A stretch of DNA of 8,209 nt, taken from Deltaproteobacteria bacterium (GTDB taxonomy: Bacteria > Desulfobacterota_B > Binatia > UBA9968). The position numbers and the translations under genes were made by a program. The notes below the pieces were generated by a model. The model was not told the DNA's origin. It ran no database searches and saw nothing but the letters and a program-made list of their open reading frames with translations. The stretch spans positions 1-8,209 of the forward strand of contig JAUXIP010000072.1 in the NCBI GenBank assembly GCA_030620935.1, in the 5' to 3' direction. Below, one piece after another: positions 1 to 6,854 of the stretch (within the stretch, counting starts at the first letter, position 1; each line of letters opens with the position of its first letter).

Positions 1-37
1 AGTTCCAGCATTGCGTCTTCTCCTGTTTTTCAAACGC

Positions 38-78
38 GTGAGCCAATATTTTTGCATATCAGCACGCAAGCGGCTCAC
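38..78. repeat. Inverted repeat GTGAGCC / GGCTCAC
   Basis: Seven-base perfect arms, GTGAGCC at 38-44 and GGCTCAC at 72-78, are separated by 27 bases. A weaker outer pair, TTGCGT (11-16) and ACGCAA (64-69), does not nest with them. No T-tract follows the right arm, so this is not an obvious terminator. I see no coding potential in bases 1-108. Confidence 0.3.
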
Positions 79-108
79 TTACAAGAAGAGTAACGTTTAT
101 AGGGCCTA

Positions 109-140
109 GTCGTGCGCCATGGGAGAGTAGGATGCCGCCC
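109..140 (+). other. 5S rRNA 3'-end-like fragment
   Basis: The stretch contains ATGGGAGAGTAGGATGCCGCC (119-139), which strongly resembles the conserved 3' end of bacterial 5S rRNA (loop E followed by the helix I strand, typically GGGAGAGTAGGtcgctGCC). The preceding 100 bases lack the rest of 5S; for example there is no CCGAACTCGGAAGTTAAGC-like box. It is therefore at most a 3' remnant. Two terminator-like hairpins follow, as would be expected after an rRNA operon. It may be a duplicated or eroded 5S tail, or chance similarity over about 20 bases. Confidence 0.35.
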
Positions 141-143
141 TTC

Positions 144-196
144 GGCAGGCTCAGGGTGGGAGTTCGACTGAGTCTCACTCGAAGTCTGAGCTTGCC
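144..196. repeat. REP-like imperfect palindrome
   Basis: GGCAGGCTCAG (144-154) pairs with CTGAGCTTGCC (186-196), 11 positions with one G·U in RNA. An inner imperfect stem pairs AGTTCGA (161-167) with TCGAAGT (179-185), and TGA (169-171) with TCA (175-177) around a three-base loop. The TTCGGCAGGCTCAGGG-type core resembles short dispersed intergenic repeats common in many environmental bacterial genomes. Only one copy is visible here, so dispersal is inferred. Confidence 0.45.
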
Positions 197-206
197 CTTC
201 AAGAAC

Positions 207-225
207 CTCAGGGCCCTGAGTTTTT
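207..225 (+). terminator. Possible short terminator hairpin
   Basis: CTCAG (207-211) and CTGAG (216-220) form a five-base stem around GGCC, followed immediately by TTTTT (221-225). An outer CCCTTC (195-200) / GAAGGG (229-234) pair could enclose it. The stem is short, but the adjacent U-run supports termination. It would serve whatever lies upstream of the window or the 5S-like stretch. Confidence 0.4.
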
Positions 226-256
226 ATCGAAGGGTCGAACCAGCGGATTTAAATTT

Positions 257-296
257 AAAGGCCCGTGATCTTCCGATCTCGCGTCTTTTTGTTTTT
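257..296 (+). terminator. Terminator of the AAAGGCCCG type
   Basis: AAAGGCCCGTGATC (257-270) folds back on GATCTCGCGTCTTT (275-288) around a TTCC loop, with one G·U and two mismatches (C263/C282, T266/T279). A T-rich tail (TTTTT G TTTTT) runs to 296. The left arm starts with the same AAAGGCCCG as the hairpins at 6761 and 7666. It probably shields the downstream unit from upstream transcription. Confidence 0.5.
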
Positions 297-356
297 ACCC
301 CATAATGATAAAATTAGACCCAATCTTAATCGGATTTTAGAAGGGGAGTTGACTCT

Positions 357-526
357 ATGGCCGCACACTTGAGCCTGCGATCCGGAAATCCGGCCTTGAC
401 TGCAAATACCTTTGCTCGAGAAAGGGCCTCATGGAATGGTACGGTGCCTTCGGACTGATGCCAACGTTGATCTGGCTCTACCTCGAGATTCTACGCTTGC
501 TTGCCAAGCTTCAAGCGCGGCGGTAA
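357..526 (+). pseudogene. Bax inhibitor-1/YccA-type gene, internally deleted
   Basis: An SD (AAGGGGAG, 341-348) precedes ATG 357, whose frame reads MAAHLSLRSGNPALTANTF and continues to a TGA at 456-458. The NPAL..xTF pattern is typical of the start of Bax inhibitor-1/YccA family membrane proteins (PF12811-type). From ATG 431, a frame offset by two bases reads MEWYGAFGLMPTLIWLYLEI then LRLLAKLQARR and stops with TAA at 524-526. That matches the last helix and basic tail of the same family. The roughly 170-200 residues holding the other membrane helices are absent, so I read this as one gene with an internal out-of-frame deletion ending near 421-431. The TAA is only 15 bases from the next start, so the remnant may be co-transcribed with the ATP-grasp gene. 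Family recognition is from memory of motifs. Alternatives are two unrelated small ORFs, a functional 31-residue membrane peptide (431-526), or an assembly deletion. Confidence 0.6.
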
Positions 527-541
527 CGACCTTTTAGAAGA

Positions 542-1912
542 TTGACTGCGACACCTAAAATTAAAGTAGGCCTCGGGGAACTGCTCCCTTTTTGGGACCG
601 CAACGTTATCTTCTTCTCCAATATTCATTCCATCTTTTATGACAACGTCGAAGGGTCGAAAGAGCTCATTCAGGGGATTGCCGGGGCGGCCACCTATGGG
701 GGCAGGGTTCTCTCCATTCTCAACCTGCTTTTTCGCGGAAGGCCTAACCTGATCCTTCTCGAAACAGCGCCTGACGAAAGCCTCACGCACTATTTTTCCA
801 GCGTTCTGGGATTGTCCCTGCCCGACTACGCCATTTTGGATCACCATGGATACCGGACATTGGCCTTAACAGGCGGACGGAAAGGCCGGCTGAAAAGTCA
901 TCCCTCCTATGAAAAACTGAGGCAGCACCCTGCTCCCTGGGTGGACGGATTTGTGACGGACTCCAGCCTTGTTAAAACTGCTGCGGCACTGAAAAAGCGA
1001 ACCGTCAGCACATTGGAAGGGAGCAGAGACGGCAACAATAAGTATTTACTTTACCAGTATCAACGGGAGCAGAAGCTGCCGGTCTTTGATACTCTAGTCG
1101 CTTCCGACCGCGATCAACTCCCCGCCTGCTTGAGAGAGCTTCGTCGAATGGGATATGCCAAGGCTGTTGTCAAAGCTCAGATAGGAGCGTCGGGCTACGG
1201 GATGGCCAAGCTTGCAACGGAGAATGATCGCGCCGAGAGAGTGCCGGATCACCTATTTTTTGAAGGCGCTTGCATGGTCCAGGGATGGATCGACGATGAG
1301 ATTAACGGGGTAAAGAAAGTAGGTTCGCCCAGTGTTCAACTCTTTGTCAGTGATGACACCCTTTTGCTTTTCGACCTAACCGAGCAGGTCCTCGACCGAG
1401 AGGGCGTCCACGAAGGCAATGTGTGCCCACCTCCCTATCTTGCACAGTGGCCGGGGCTGCAGGACGAACTGCTCCGGCAGGCAGGCATAGCGGGAGTGTG
1501 GCTCTACCGACATGGTTACCGAGGAACCGCAAGCACCGATTTTCTGGTTGTCCGAAAGCGGCAAAAGACGGAAGTCATTCTTTGCGAAGTCAATGCACGA
1601 GTTACAGGCGCCACTTATCCGGCTGTTCTCGCAAGGCATTTTAACTCCCAAGGGGCGTGGTACATGAGAAACATCGGCTTTCGCAAGGGCCTGGACGGCG
1701 CGGATTTACTCTCGCTCATGGATCATGCAGGAGTTCTATACCGACCAGGTGCGAAGAAAGGGATCGTCCCTTTCAATTTCAACACGGACAGCGATGGTAA
1801 AGTCATCAAGGGACAGTTTCTTTGCCTTGGAGAAGACACCAACGAGTGCGGCAATCTGTTAATACAGGCCTGGGCCCAATTGCCCGTGGAGTGGGGATAT
1901 GACCGTGACTGA
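542..1912 (+). CDS. ATP-grasp ligase-like protein
   Basis: A 456-residue protein from a TTG start. No ATG, GTG or other TTG lies between the preceding in-frame TAA (524-526) and this codon, and the AGAAG at 536-540 is too close to be a good SD, so the start is uncertain. Residues 1-160 form an N-terminal pre-ATP-grasp-like region (NVIFFSNIHSIFYD at 21-34). The ATP-grasp core follows: K167 as a possible nucleotide-binding lysine; AVVKAQIGASGYG (208-220) with K211 and a glycine loop; CMVQGWI (244-250) at the hinge; STDFLVV (331-337); and CEVNARVTGATYP (348-360), where E349 and N351 fit the Mg-ATP ligands. ATP-grasp enzymes activate a carboxylate as acyl-phosphate and join it to an amine or thiol. 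The layout recalls the PGM1-type peptide ligases with a dedicated preATP-grasp domain, but the substrate is unknown. Its last 14 bases overlap the downstream peptidase gene, implying translational coupling and a shared pathway. No signal peptide is evident; probably cytosolic. Confidence 0.8.
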   Translation: MTATPKIKVGLGELLPFWDRNVIFFSNIHSIFYDNVEGSKELIQGIAGAATYGGRVLSILNLLFRGRPNLILLETAPDESLTHYFSSVLGLSLPDYAILDHHGYRTLALTGGRKGRLKSHPSYEKLRQHPAPWVDGFVTDSSLVKTAAALKKRTVSTLEGSRDGNNKYLLYQYQREQKLPVFDTLVASDRDQLPACLRELRRMGYAKAVVKAQIGASGYGMAKLATENDRAERVPDHLFFEGACMVQGWIDDEINGVKKVGSPSVQLFVSDDTLLLFDLTEQVLDREGVHEGNVCPPPYLAQWPGLQDELLRQAGIAGVWLYRHGYRGTASTDFLVVRKRQKTEVILCEVNARVTGATYPAVLARHFNSQGAWYMRNIGFRKGLDGADLLSLMDHAGVLYRPGAKKGIVPFNFNTDSDGKVIKGQFLCLGEDTNECGNLLIQAWAQLPVEWGYDRD

Positions 1913-3032
1913 TGCGCGATCGGACCAATCAGAAAATATAAAAAGGCGGCTCGTCGAGCTGACGCGAGACCTGATCCTCATCCCGAGCACCAGCAGCCAG
2001 CCGAATGAGATCGAGCGCTGCATGGAATTCGTCATCAACCATGTCGAGCAGCCGGGAGAGGTGACGGTCCACCGCTATTGTGAGAACAACGTTCCATCCA
2101 CAGTCCTTTTGCCTAAAAAGGTGCGCAAGCCCAAGGTGATGTTGTTTGCCCACTTGGACGTGGTTTCCCTTCCGGGTGAATCGGTCTATCGATCCTCTGT
2201 GAAAGACGGAAAGATCTTCGGACCGGGCGCCGGCGATATGAAAGGGGCCTTGGCTATCCTGCTGGAAATCTTTCGAGTCTTTCATGAGCGACATCCCGGA
2301 GTCTCCCTGGGCCTCGTGGTGACTTCGGACGAAGAGCGTGGAGGGAACTCCGGCACGCGCTTCCTCGTAGAGAAAGTTGGGCTCAGGTGCGGCACCGCCA
2401 TCGTACCGGATTCAGGCTCTTTGAACGAGATTGCCGTGGAGGAAAAAGGGATCCTTCACTTGAAGGCACGATTTTCCGGACCTTCGGGGCATGCCTGCAG
2501 GCCATGGCTTGTAGACAACCCTATGGACAGGATGGTGGATGCGCTGAGCGCCATCCGCAACCATTTTGATACTCTGAAGACTGAAGACCAACATTGGTAT
2601 CCGACGTGCACTGTCACTGTGATTCAGACGCCGAACCGGGTTCCCAACCGTATCCCTCATTCCGTAGAAGCGGTTTGTGACATCCGTTTTCCGCCGCCGT
2701 ATACGGCCGAGCAAATGCTGTCCGAGGCGCGGAGCTTTCTCGGCGAAGAGATGGAACTGGAAGTCATTCTCTCTGCGGAGCCGTCTCACCTCTCCCCCGA
2801 CCCGCTCTTCGTTCGTGTAACCGAGGAGGTTACCGGAGCGCCCGTAAGTTTGATTCGCGAGCACGGCGGGAGCGACGCCAGATTTCTCTGTCCTTACAAA
2901 ATCCCGATCATCATGTCCCGACCGCTGATAGGCAATCTCCATGCGGAAGACGAGTGGGTGGATATCAACTCTATGGAGACCCTATACCGAATCTACGAAC
3001 GCTACCTGGAGATGAAGCTGAATCTCTCTTAA
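1899..3032 (+). CDS. M20 family zinc peptidase/deacylase (ArgE/DapE/CPG2-like)
   Basis: A 377-residue protein with ATG at 1899 and TGGAG (1887-1891) as SD. Signature motifs occur in order: FAHLDVV (83-89) with metal ligand H85; PGAGDMKG (109-116) with bridging D113; SDEERGG (143-149) with catalytic E145 and ligand E146; PDSG (170-173), with D171 as the likely fourth ligand; SGPSGHACRPW (193-203), the H198 region of the dimerisation/lid domain; EHGGSDARF (321-329); and GNLHAEDEW (345-353), with H348 as the last ligand. The family hydrolyses amide bonds of N-acyl amino acids, peptides or folate-like conjugates with two zinc ions. The length is normal for a single-lid M20 enzyme. The 14-base overlap with the ATP-grasp ligase suggests paired synthesis and trimming of one amide-linked compound, or salvage of its product. 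Exact substrate not inferable. The 29 bases to the convergent UbiD gene contain no clear terminator. Confidence 0.9.
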   Translation: MTVTDARSDQSENIKRRLVELTRDLILIPSTSSQPNEIERCMEFVINHVEQPGEVTVHRYCENNVPSTVLLPKKVRKPKVMLFAHLDVVSLPGESVYRSSVKDGKIFGPGAGDMKGALAILLEIFRVFHERHPGVSLGLVVTSDEERGGNSGTRFLVEKVGLRCGTAIVPDSGSLNEIAVEEKGILHLKARFSGPSGHACRPWLVDNPMDRMVDALSAIRNHFDTLKTEDQHWYPTCTVTVIQTPNRVPNRIPHSVEAVCDIRFPPPYTAEQMLSEARSFLGEEMELEVILSAEPSHLSPDPLFVRVTEEVTGAPVSLIREHGGSDARFLCPYKIPIIMSRPLIGNLHAEDEWVDINSMETLYRIYERYLEMKLNLS

Positions 3033-3061
3033 GGGGGAACAGGGACTCTTTGTGACGGCGC

Positions 3062-4651
3062 TCAGTCGAGTCGCTTGCGTTGCTCAGCTGCGCGCTTGCC
3101 GATTTCAAAATGTTTGCCCTGCAAAGCGAGTTCTGCTTCCGCGCGGTTGCGCTCCGACCAGTGACCCAGCTCGTAGCCGTACCAGGGATTTTTCAGATGA
3201 AGCGGCGGTAGTTCAAGCCTATTCCAGATGTCCAGCGCCTTTTCCATGATCTCCCGTTTGGGGAGCGATGTCGGCTTGTAAGGCCAAGGACGTGTGGCAT
3301 CGATGCAAAGAACGCTGGAGTGACCTTTTTTCACCAGGGCTCCCCGTGATTCCGTCCACTCTTCGGGCGGTACGACGGAGGGATCCAGACCCATAGTTCC
3401 GCTATCGACGATTTTGGCGTCCCGATGCGGTTGCATGTGGAAAGACAGGGCCCAGTTGACGGAATCGGGATCGCGCGCGTCAATGTCTTCGTCGACGACA
3501 ACCAAGATTTTTCCCACGTCCGCCCCCAATCGCAGTGCACTGATGATTTTGTCGAAATCCTCGTCGGAGCGTTTTTTAATTTTGACAACAAGGTACCCCC
3601 AGCTCCCGCCGCTCTCGTGCGTTGCCACGTCGAGCACGTTATCCAGCCCTGCGGCCAAGAGGCGCTGGCGGGCGATTCCCTCTGTCGCAATACCGCGGAT
3701 CTTGCTGCTTTCGCTCGGAGGGAACTGGCTCAGAAAAGCCACGTAGATAGGATTTTTGCGCATGGTGATGCAGGAGACGTTGACAAAAAATCCTAAACCT
3801 TCGTGCGCCATGTACCCGGGGAACTCTCCAAATGGCCCTTCCCACTCGCTCTCGTCCGTGGGCATGGTCCCTTCGATCACGATTTCGGAGTGGGCGGGGA
3901 CAGGCAGATCCACCGTTTTGCACCGCACCAACTCGAGCGGCTCGCCGGAGATCCCTCCGGCGACGGCGTACTCGCTGCTCTCCGGCGGTATTCGCGCTAC
4001 TGCTGAGTAGGAAAGGTTTGGAGCGACACCGATGACGATGGCTACTTCGAGAGGCTGCTTACGACTGCGGTACTTGTTCCAGTGCATCCTCAACCCGGAA
4101 AAATTTCCGGCAAAGCAGCCGATGCGGTCGGGCGCCTTGATTTGACCGCGATAATTTCCAACGTTGAATTGTCCTGTTTCCGGGTCGCGCGTGACAAAGT
4201 GGGAAGACGTTGTGTAAGGGCCATTGTCGAATCCCGGGGTGGAGATCGGAACGGGAAGCTGGTCGAGCCCTGAGCGGCGCAGCTCGTCACCGACGATGAC
4301 TTTCTCCTGGGCCGGTCCCGACGCTACTTCAATAGGCTCGATGGGATGCGATTGCGCGTGGGTCCATTTCTCGAAAATTTCTTCTTTCTTGCATTGCATC
4401 CCCAGCGCGTAAATGTCCCGGCTGCCGGCATAGCATGCGACGGCCACCGGCATGTCGAACTTTCGGCCCCGGCTGTCGTGAACGTTCTCAAAGAAGAAGG
4501 CCTTTCGCTGTTCCTCGGGCAATCCGCGGTATTGGAGCCGGACGAGCGGGTGCATCTCCGTGTCTTTGTTGATCGGCTGCTTGATGCGGAGAAGCTTGCC
4601 GTCCGCTTCGAGCGCCTGCAAATATTCCCGGACGTTTTGGTAATATGCCAT
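3062..4651 (-). CDS. UbiD-family prFMN-dependent decarboxylase
   Basis: A 529-residue protein with ATG at 4651 and an AAGG SD (minus strand, about 4664-4667) inside the end of the bicupin gene. UbiD/Fdc features are present: QFNVGNYRGQ (161-170) with catalytic-type R168; H190 and E237 as candidate metal/prFMN-phosphate ligands; EWEGPFGEFPGY (269-280), where E271 and E276 complete the Arg-Glu-Glu set; and VVDEDIDARDPDSVNWALS (385-403) of the C-terminal domain. These enzymes reversibly (de)carboxylate aromatic, heteroaromatic or alpha,beta-unsaturated acids using prenylated FMN made by a UbiX-type transferase. No ubiX lies in the window. The protein is longer than E. coli UbiD and closer to aromatic-acid decarboxylases. 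A four-base gap to the upstream bicupin indicates one operon, so it probably acts in catabolism of an aromatic or enoic acid, not ubiquinone synthesis. Substrate unknown. Confidence 0.9.
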   Translation of the reverse strand: MAYYQNVREYLQALEADGKLLRIKQPINKDTEMHPLVRLQYRGLPEEQRKAFFFENVHDSRGRKFDMPVAVACYAGSRDIYALGMQCKKEEIFEKWTHAQSHPIEPIEVASGPAQEKVIVGDELRRSGLDQLPVPISTPGFDNGPYTTSSHFVTRDPETGQFNVGNYRGQIKAPDRIGCFAGNFSGLRMHWNKYRSRKQPLEVAIVIGVAPNLSYSAVARIPPESSEYAVAGGISGEPLELVRCKTVDLPVPAHSEIVIEGTMPTDESEWEGPFGEFPGYMAHEGLGFFVNVSCITMRKNPIYVAFLSQFPPSESSKIRGIATEGIARQRLLAAGLDNVLDVATHESGGSWGYLVVKIKKRSDEDFDKIISALRLGADVGKILVVVDEDIDARDPDSVNWALSFHMQPHRDAKIVDSGTMGLDPSVVPPEEWTESRGALVKKGHSSVLCIDATRPWPYKPTSLPKREIMEKALDIWNRLELPPLHLKNPWYGYELGHWSERNRAEAELALQGKHFEIGKRAAEQRKRLD

Positions 4652-4655
4652 GGTG

Positions 4656-5759
4656 CTAGTTTACCTTCGGCATTTGCGACGCGATACCGGTCTGCTTCAA
4701 GGCCTCTTCGTAGCGGACCCGAATTTCCGGATCTTCGTTTTTGTACTCGATAAGAGTGCCCCCCTCTTTGATGTTGATGTACACCTCTTCCGGGGCCCTC
4801 TGGGCCGCAACTTTGAAGCCGAGTGGGTGTACGCGGCTGCCATATCGAACCGCTAGATGTCGGGCCGGCTCCTTGCCCGTATTGAAGTGTTGGTGAAACC
4901 AGTTCGCGGGAGGGCAATAGACGCTCGCTTCCGTCCATTTTATTTCGACCACTTTGTCCCCGTGGCCGCTTTCATAAGGACGCGTGCCCAGCTCCTTCGA
5001 CCACAGGAGGACATAGCCCACGGACTGGAGCCCGACGATGATCGCGCCGGGGCCGTGATAGTGGGCTTTGTGGTACTTGCCGATCGGCCAGTCGCCTAGA
5101 TGCCCGATCAGAGAATTGCCCGAGATTTCAAACTGCGTGAGCCGAAGACCGGCGCCCTTGAGTTCGAGCTCGTCCAAGAATGCCGCTTTGATGTCCGGGA
5201 TAAAGTTTGTTTCCCAAATGTTTTGCAACCCGTGCGTGTAGCGTTTCTTCCCGACGCCGAAGAAATTCTCCTCTCCTTGATAGCGGTCGGAAAAAGAAAA
5301 GGGGCAGTTAAATACAAAGTCGGTATTGCGATAGATGTCCAACACCATCGGTGCGTTGGTGACGGCCAGGAACTTCACCGGCTCCCGGCCGCCGTTGACC
5401 AGACGATGCGAGCTGTTTAGGGGAGGGGCAAAAAGACTCCAGGGACCCCACTCAAACATTTGCTTTCGGCCGCCGTCATTCCACACTTCGGTTCCGCCGT
5501 GGCCCTGAAGAATACAGATGACTTCTTCGTAGAGGTGACGCTCGGGCTTTAGCTCTCCTCCCGGTGGGATCTCCGCTACATACATGCCCGTGACCCCTTG
5601 CATGCCAAAGAGGTGGATGAAGGCTGCGTTCCCTCCGGTTCGGCTCCAGGGAGCGAGCTTGAGTTCGCGCACGTCCGGGATGCCGTAACCTTCGTGAACA
5701 GGGATGCCTTCGCCTTTGATCCATTGCATGTAAGGCGTCTTGTCATACAGAGAAATCAC
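4656..5759 (-). CDS. Bicupin protein, possible metal-dependent oxygenase
   Basis: A 367-residue protein with two beta-barrel cupin domains. The first spans about residues 65-135: PPGGELKPERH with H75, E79, and H119 in NSSHRLVNG. The second spans about 225-305: GKYHKAHYHGPG with H230, H233 and H235, then ANWFHQHFNTG with H289 and H291. The second domain has the fuller His set. Bicupins of this kind resemble gentisate dioxygenase-like and related Fe(II) enzymes, but I see no motif fixing the reaction. I chose the GTG at 5759 because minus-strand AGGAG lies 13 bases upstream and the residues after it look conserved. The frame is open to a TTG at 5840 (27 more residues, basic, low-complexity), but that codon has no SD and lies upstream of the start point expected from the promoter candidate. 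ATG 5729 is another option. It is co-oriented with the UbiD gene, four bases away, so ring oxidation plus decarboxylation is a plausible pairing. Confidence 0.8.
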   Translation of the reverse strand: MISLYDKTPYMQWIKGEGIPVHEGYGIPDVRELKLAPWSRTGGNAAFIHLFGMQGVTGMYVAEIPPGGELKPERHLYEEVICILQGHGGTEVWNDGGRKQMFEWGPWSLFAPPLNSSHRLVNGGREPVKFLAVTNAPMVLDIYRNTDFVFNCPFSFSDRYQGEENFFGVGKKRYTHGLQNIWETNFIPDIKAAFLDELELKGAGLRLTQFEISGNSLIGHLGDWPIGKYHKAHYHGPGAIIVGLQSVGYVLLWSKELGTRPYESGHGDKVVEIKWTEASVYCPPANWFHQHFNTGKEPARHLAVRYGSRVHPLGFKVAAQRAPEEVYINIKEGGTLIEYKNEDPEIRVRYEEALKQTGIASQMPKVN

Positions 5760-5824
5760 GTTTTTTCTTAGTCTCCTTGGATTTACAGTGTTGCTTCTTT
5801 TCTTACGAGATCGAAGAGGATTGC

Positions 5825-5853
5825 ATATTTGCACAGACAAGAATAAGGGTCAA
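5825..5853 (-). promoter_or_regulatory. Candidate promoter of the bicupin-UbiD operon
   Basis: On the minus strand TTGACC (5853-5848, five of six matches to the -35 consensus) is followed after 17 bases by AAATAT (5830-5825), a weak -10. Transcription would begin near 5818, giving a leader of about 60 bases to the GTG at 5759. Weak -10, so tentative. Confidence 0.3.
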
Positions 5854-5866
5854 CAAGGAGGGTGGT

Positions 5867-5894
5867 TTGACAATTGTCCTAATGGATTGATAAA
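5867..5894 (+). promoter_or_regulatory. Candidate promoter of the HDO gene
   Basis: A consensus -35 TTGACA (5867-5872) is followed after 16 bases by GATAAA (5889-5894), four of six matches to TATAAT. It lies about 40 bases upstream of the ATG at 5935. The -35 is back-to-back with that of the divergent bicupin promoter, 13 bases away. Confidence 0.5.
5869..5878. promoter_or_regulatory. Palindromic operator candidate GACAATTGTC
   Basis: A perfect ten-base palindrome overlaps the 3' half of the TTGACA -35 of the HDO gene and lies just upstream of the bicupin -35. A dimeric repressor bound here could block the rightward promoter and affect the leftward one. No regulator gene is in the window, so the protein is unknown. 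Confidence 0.4.
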
Positions 5895-5934
5895 GATCTG
5901 ACATCCTTTTCTGGAATCTGACGAGGGAACAAAT

Positions 5935-6729
5935 ATGGGTAATATCAAAGAGCCCCGCCCAGGGGAGAAGATGGCGGCTGAAGAGGCGAAGCGGTACGTA
6001 GATTATCTCTACGATCGGATGTATGAGCGCTGGAAGGTTAAGATTCAACAAAGTCCGTTCATGAGCCGGTTGCGCGAGGGCAAGCTGGAGATGCCGACCA
6101 TCAGGCAGTTTTTTAAGAACTGGGGCCGGTTTTCCATGGAGGTCAATGCCCTTAACGCGCTTTCGTACTATACGCACCTGCCTTTTTTCGTGCATCACTA
6201 CGACCTCTTGGGGCCGTTTTGCGCCAAGATCGACGACGAGCTAATTTCACCCAAGCCCCCTGGTCACGTGCTTGTGCTTCTGCAAACGGCGGAAGCCATG
6301 AAACTCTCCCCAAAGGAAGTGTTGGAAGACCCCTACGTTCCTGAAGCTCGCGCCATCAACGATTTCTGCCACAAGATCTTCATCGATGGCTCCTTAGTCG
6401 AGCTTTGGGGGCTGCACGTGTTCGAGGAGTCCCTGGGCCAATGGTCCGGTGAATGGTTCACGGCCTTGACGACTCACTACGGCTTCAGCAAACAGGACGC
6501 CATCTATTTTTCCACACATGAAGAGGCGGACCTGGAACCCCATGCTTTGGGCGAGGGAGGCGAGGAAGCCATGGGTCATGGCACTTTCAACCGGACTGTT
6601 TTGCAACGTGCCTTGGAAGACGGCAAGGCTGAATTCAGAGCAGGCTACTCCATGGAATACTGCGCCCTCACCATGGTCGATCTTCACGCCCAGATGAAGC
6701 GTGTCGCCATAGAAAAGCCCTATCCGTAG
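5935..6729 (+). CDS. Haem-oxygenase-like (TenA/PqqC/HDO) iron enzyme
   Basis: A 264-residue, mostly helical protein with ATG at 5935 and SD GAGGGA (5923-5928). It resembles the TenA/PqqC-like haem-oxygenase fold: FFKNWGRFSMEVNAL (59-73), then a DDELISPKPPGH segment (100-111), a LHVFEES helix (160-166) and YFSTHEEADLEPH (191-203). In HDO-type diiron oxygenases such as CADD and UndA, iron is held by a Glu...His pair, a mid-helix Glu, and a His-Asp-His cluster. Candidates here are E102, H111, E164/E165, H195, D199 and H203. The spacings E-x8-H and H-x3-D-x3-H differ by one or two residues from those I recall for CADD (E-x6-H, H-x3-D-x2-H), so metal binding is not assured. Members cleave C-C or C-N bonds or oxidise amino-acid-derived substrates; TenA thiaminase lacks iron. 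It diverges from the bicupin-UbiD operon across a shared control region, suggesting one pathway. A strong terminator follows. Confidence 0.75.
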   Translation: MGNIKEPRPGEKMAAEEAKRYVDYLYDRMYERWKVKIQQSPFMSRLREGKLEMPTIRQFFKNWGRFSMEVNALNALSYYTHLPFFVHHYDLLGPFCAKIDDELISPKPPGHVLVLLQTAEAMKLSPKEVLEDPYVPEARAINDFCHKIFIDGSLVELWGLHVFEESLGQWSGEWFTALTTHYGFSKQDAIYFSTHEEADLEPHALGEGGEEAMGHGTFNRTVLQRALEDGKAEFRAGYSMEYCALTMVDLHAQMKRVAIEKPYP

Positions 6730-6760
6730 CCTAAGAGCAGGCTCAGCCGATTTAAAATCG

Positions 6761-6793
6761 AAAGGCCCGGTTCGAAAGAGCCAGGGCCTTTTT
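6761..6793 (+). terminator. Strong Rho-independent terminator
   Basis: AAAGGCCC (6761-6768) pairs with GGGCCTTT (6784-6791). The inner stem GGTTC (6769-6773) / GAGCC (6778-6782) has one G·U and is capped by a GAAA tetraloop (6774-6777); A6783 is bulged. The T-run TTTTT (6789-6793) completes it. It ends the HDO transcript and insulates the peroxiredoxin operon. Confidence 0.9.
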
Positions 6794-6814
6794 AATCTGC
6801 AACTCAGATGCAGC

Positions 6815-6848
6815 CACGGCAGAGCGCCGGAGAAGAAAGCGTGCCGTG
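6815..6848. repeat. Inverted repeat CACGGCA / TGCCGTG
   Basis: Seven-base perfect arms at 6815-6821 and 6842-6848, 20 bases apart, end just upstream of the -35 region of the peroxiredoxin promoter. It could be a regulator site upstream of the promoter or a hairpin without function. No T-tract follows. Confidence 0.3.
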
Positions 6849-6854
6849 CTTGAG

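Noticed and set aside
286..314. Promoter upstream of the Bax inhibitor remnant (TTTTTG ... TAAAAT)
   Set aside because: The -10 is fair, but no -35 close to consensus lies at a good distance. The T-rich part is better explained as a terminator tail.
2412..2942. 176-residue minus-strand ORF inside the M20 gene
   Set aside because: It is antisense to a gene with all M20 motifs. Its translation shows no recognisable domain and is a shadow frame.
3033..3061. Terminator between the convergent M20 and UbiD genes
   Set aside because: I find no stable hairpin or T-run in these 29 bases on either strand.
5760..5840. N-terminal extension of the bicupin to TTG 5840
   Set aside because: The 27 extra residues are basic and do not look like a cupin start, there is no SD, and the candidate promoter would start transcription downstream of this codon.
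5897..5922. Direct repeat TCTGAC (5897-5902 and 5917-5922)
   Set aside because: Six bases repeated at a 20-base interval is near chance in AT/GC-balanced sequence, with no third copy. Not enough to call a regulator site.
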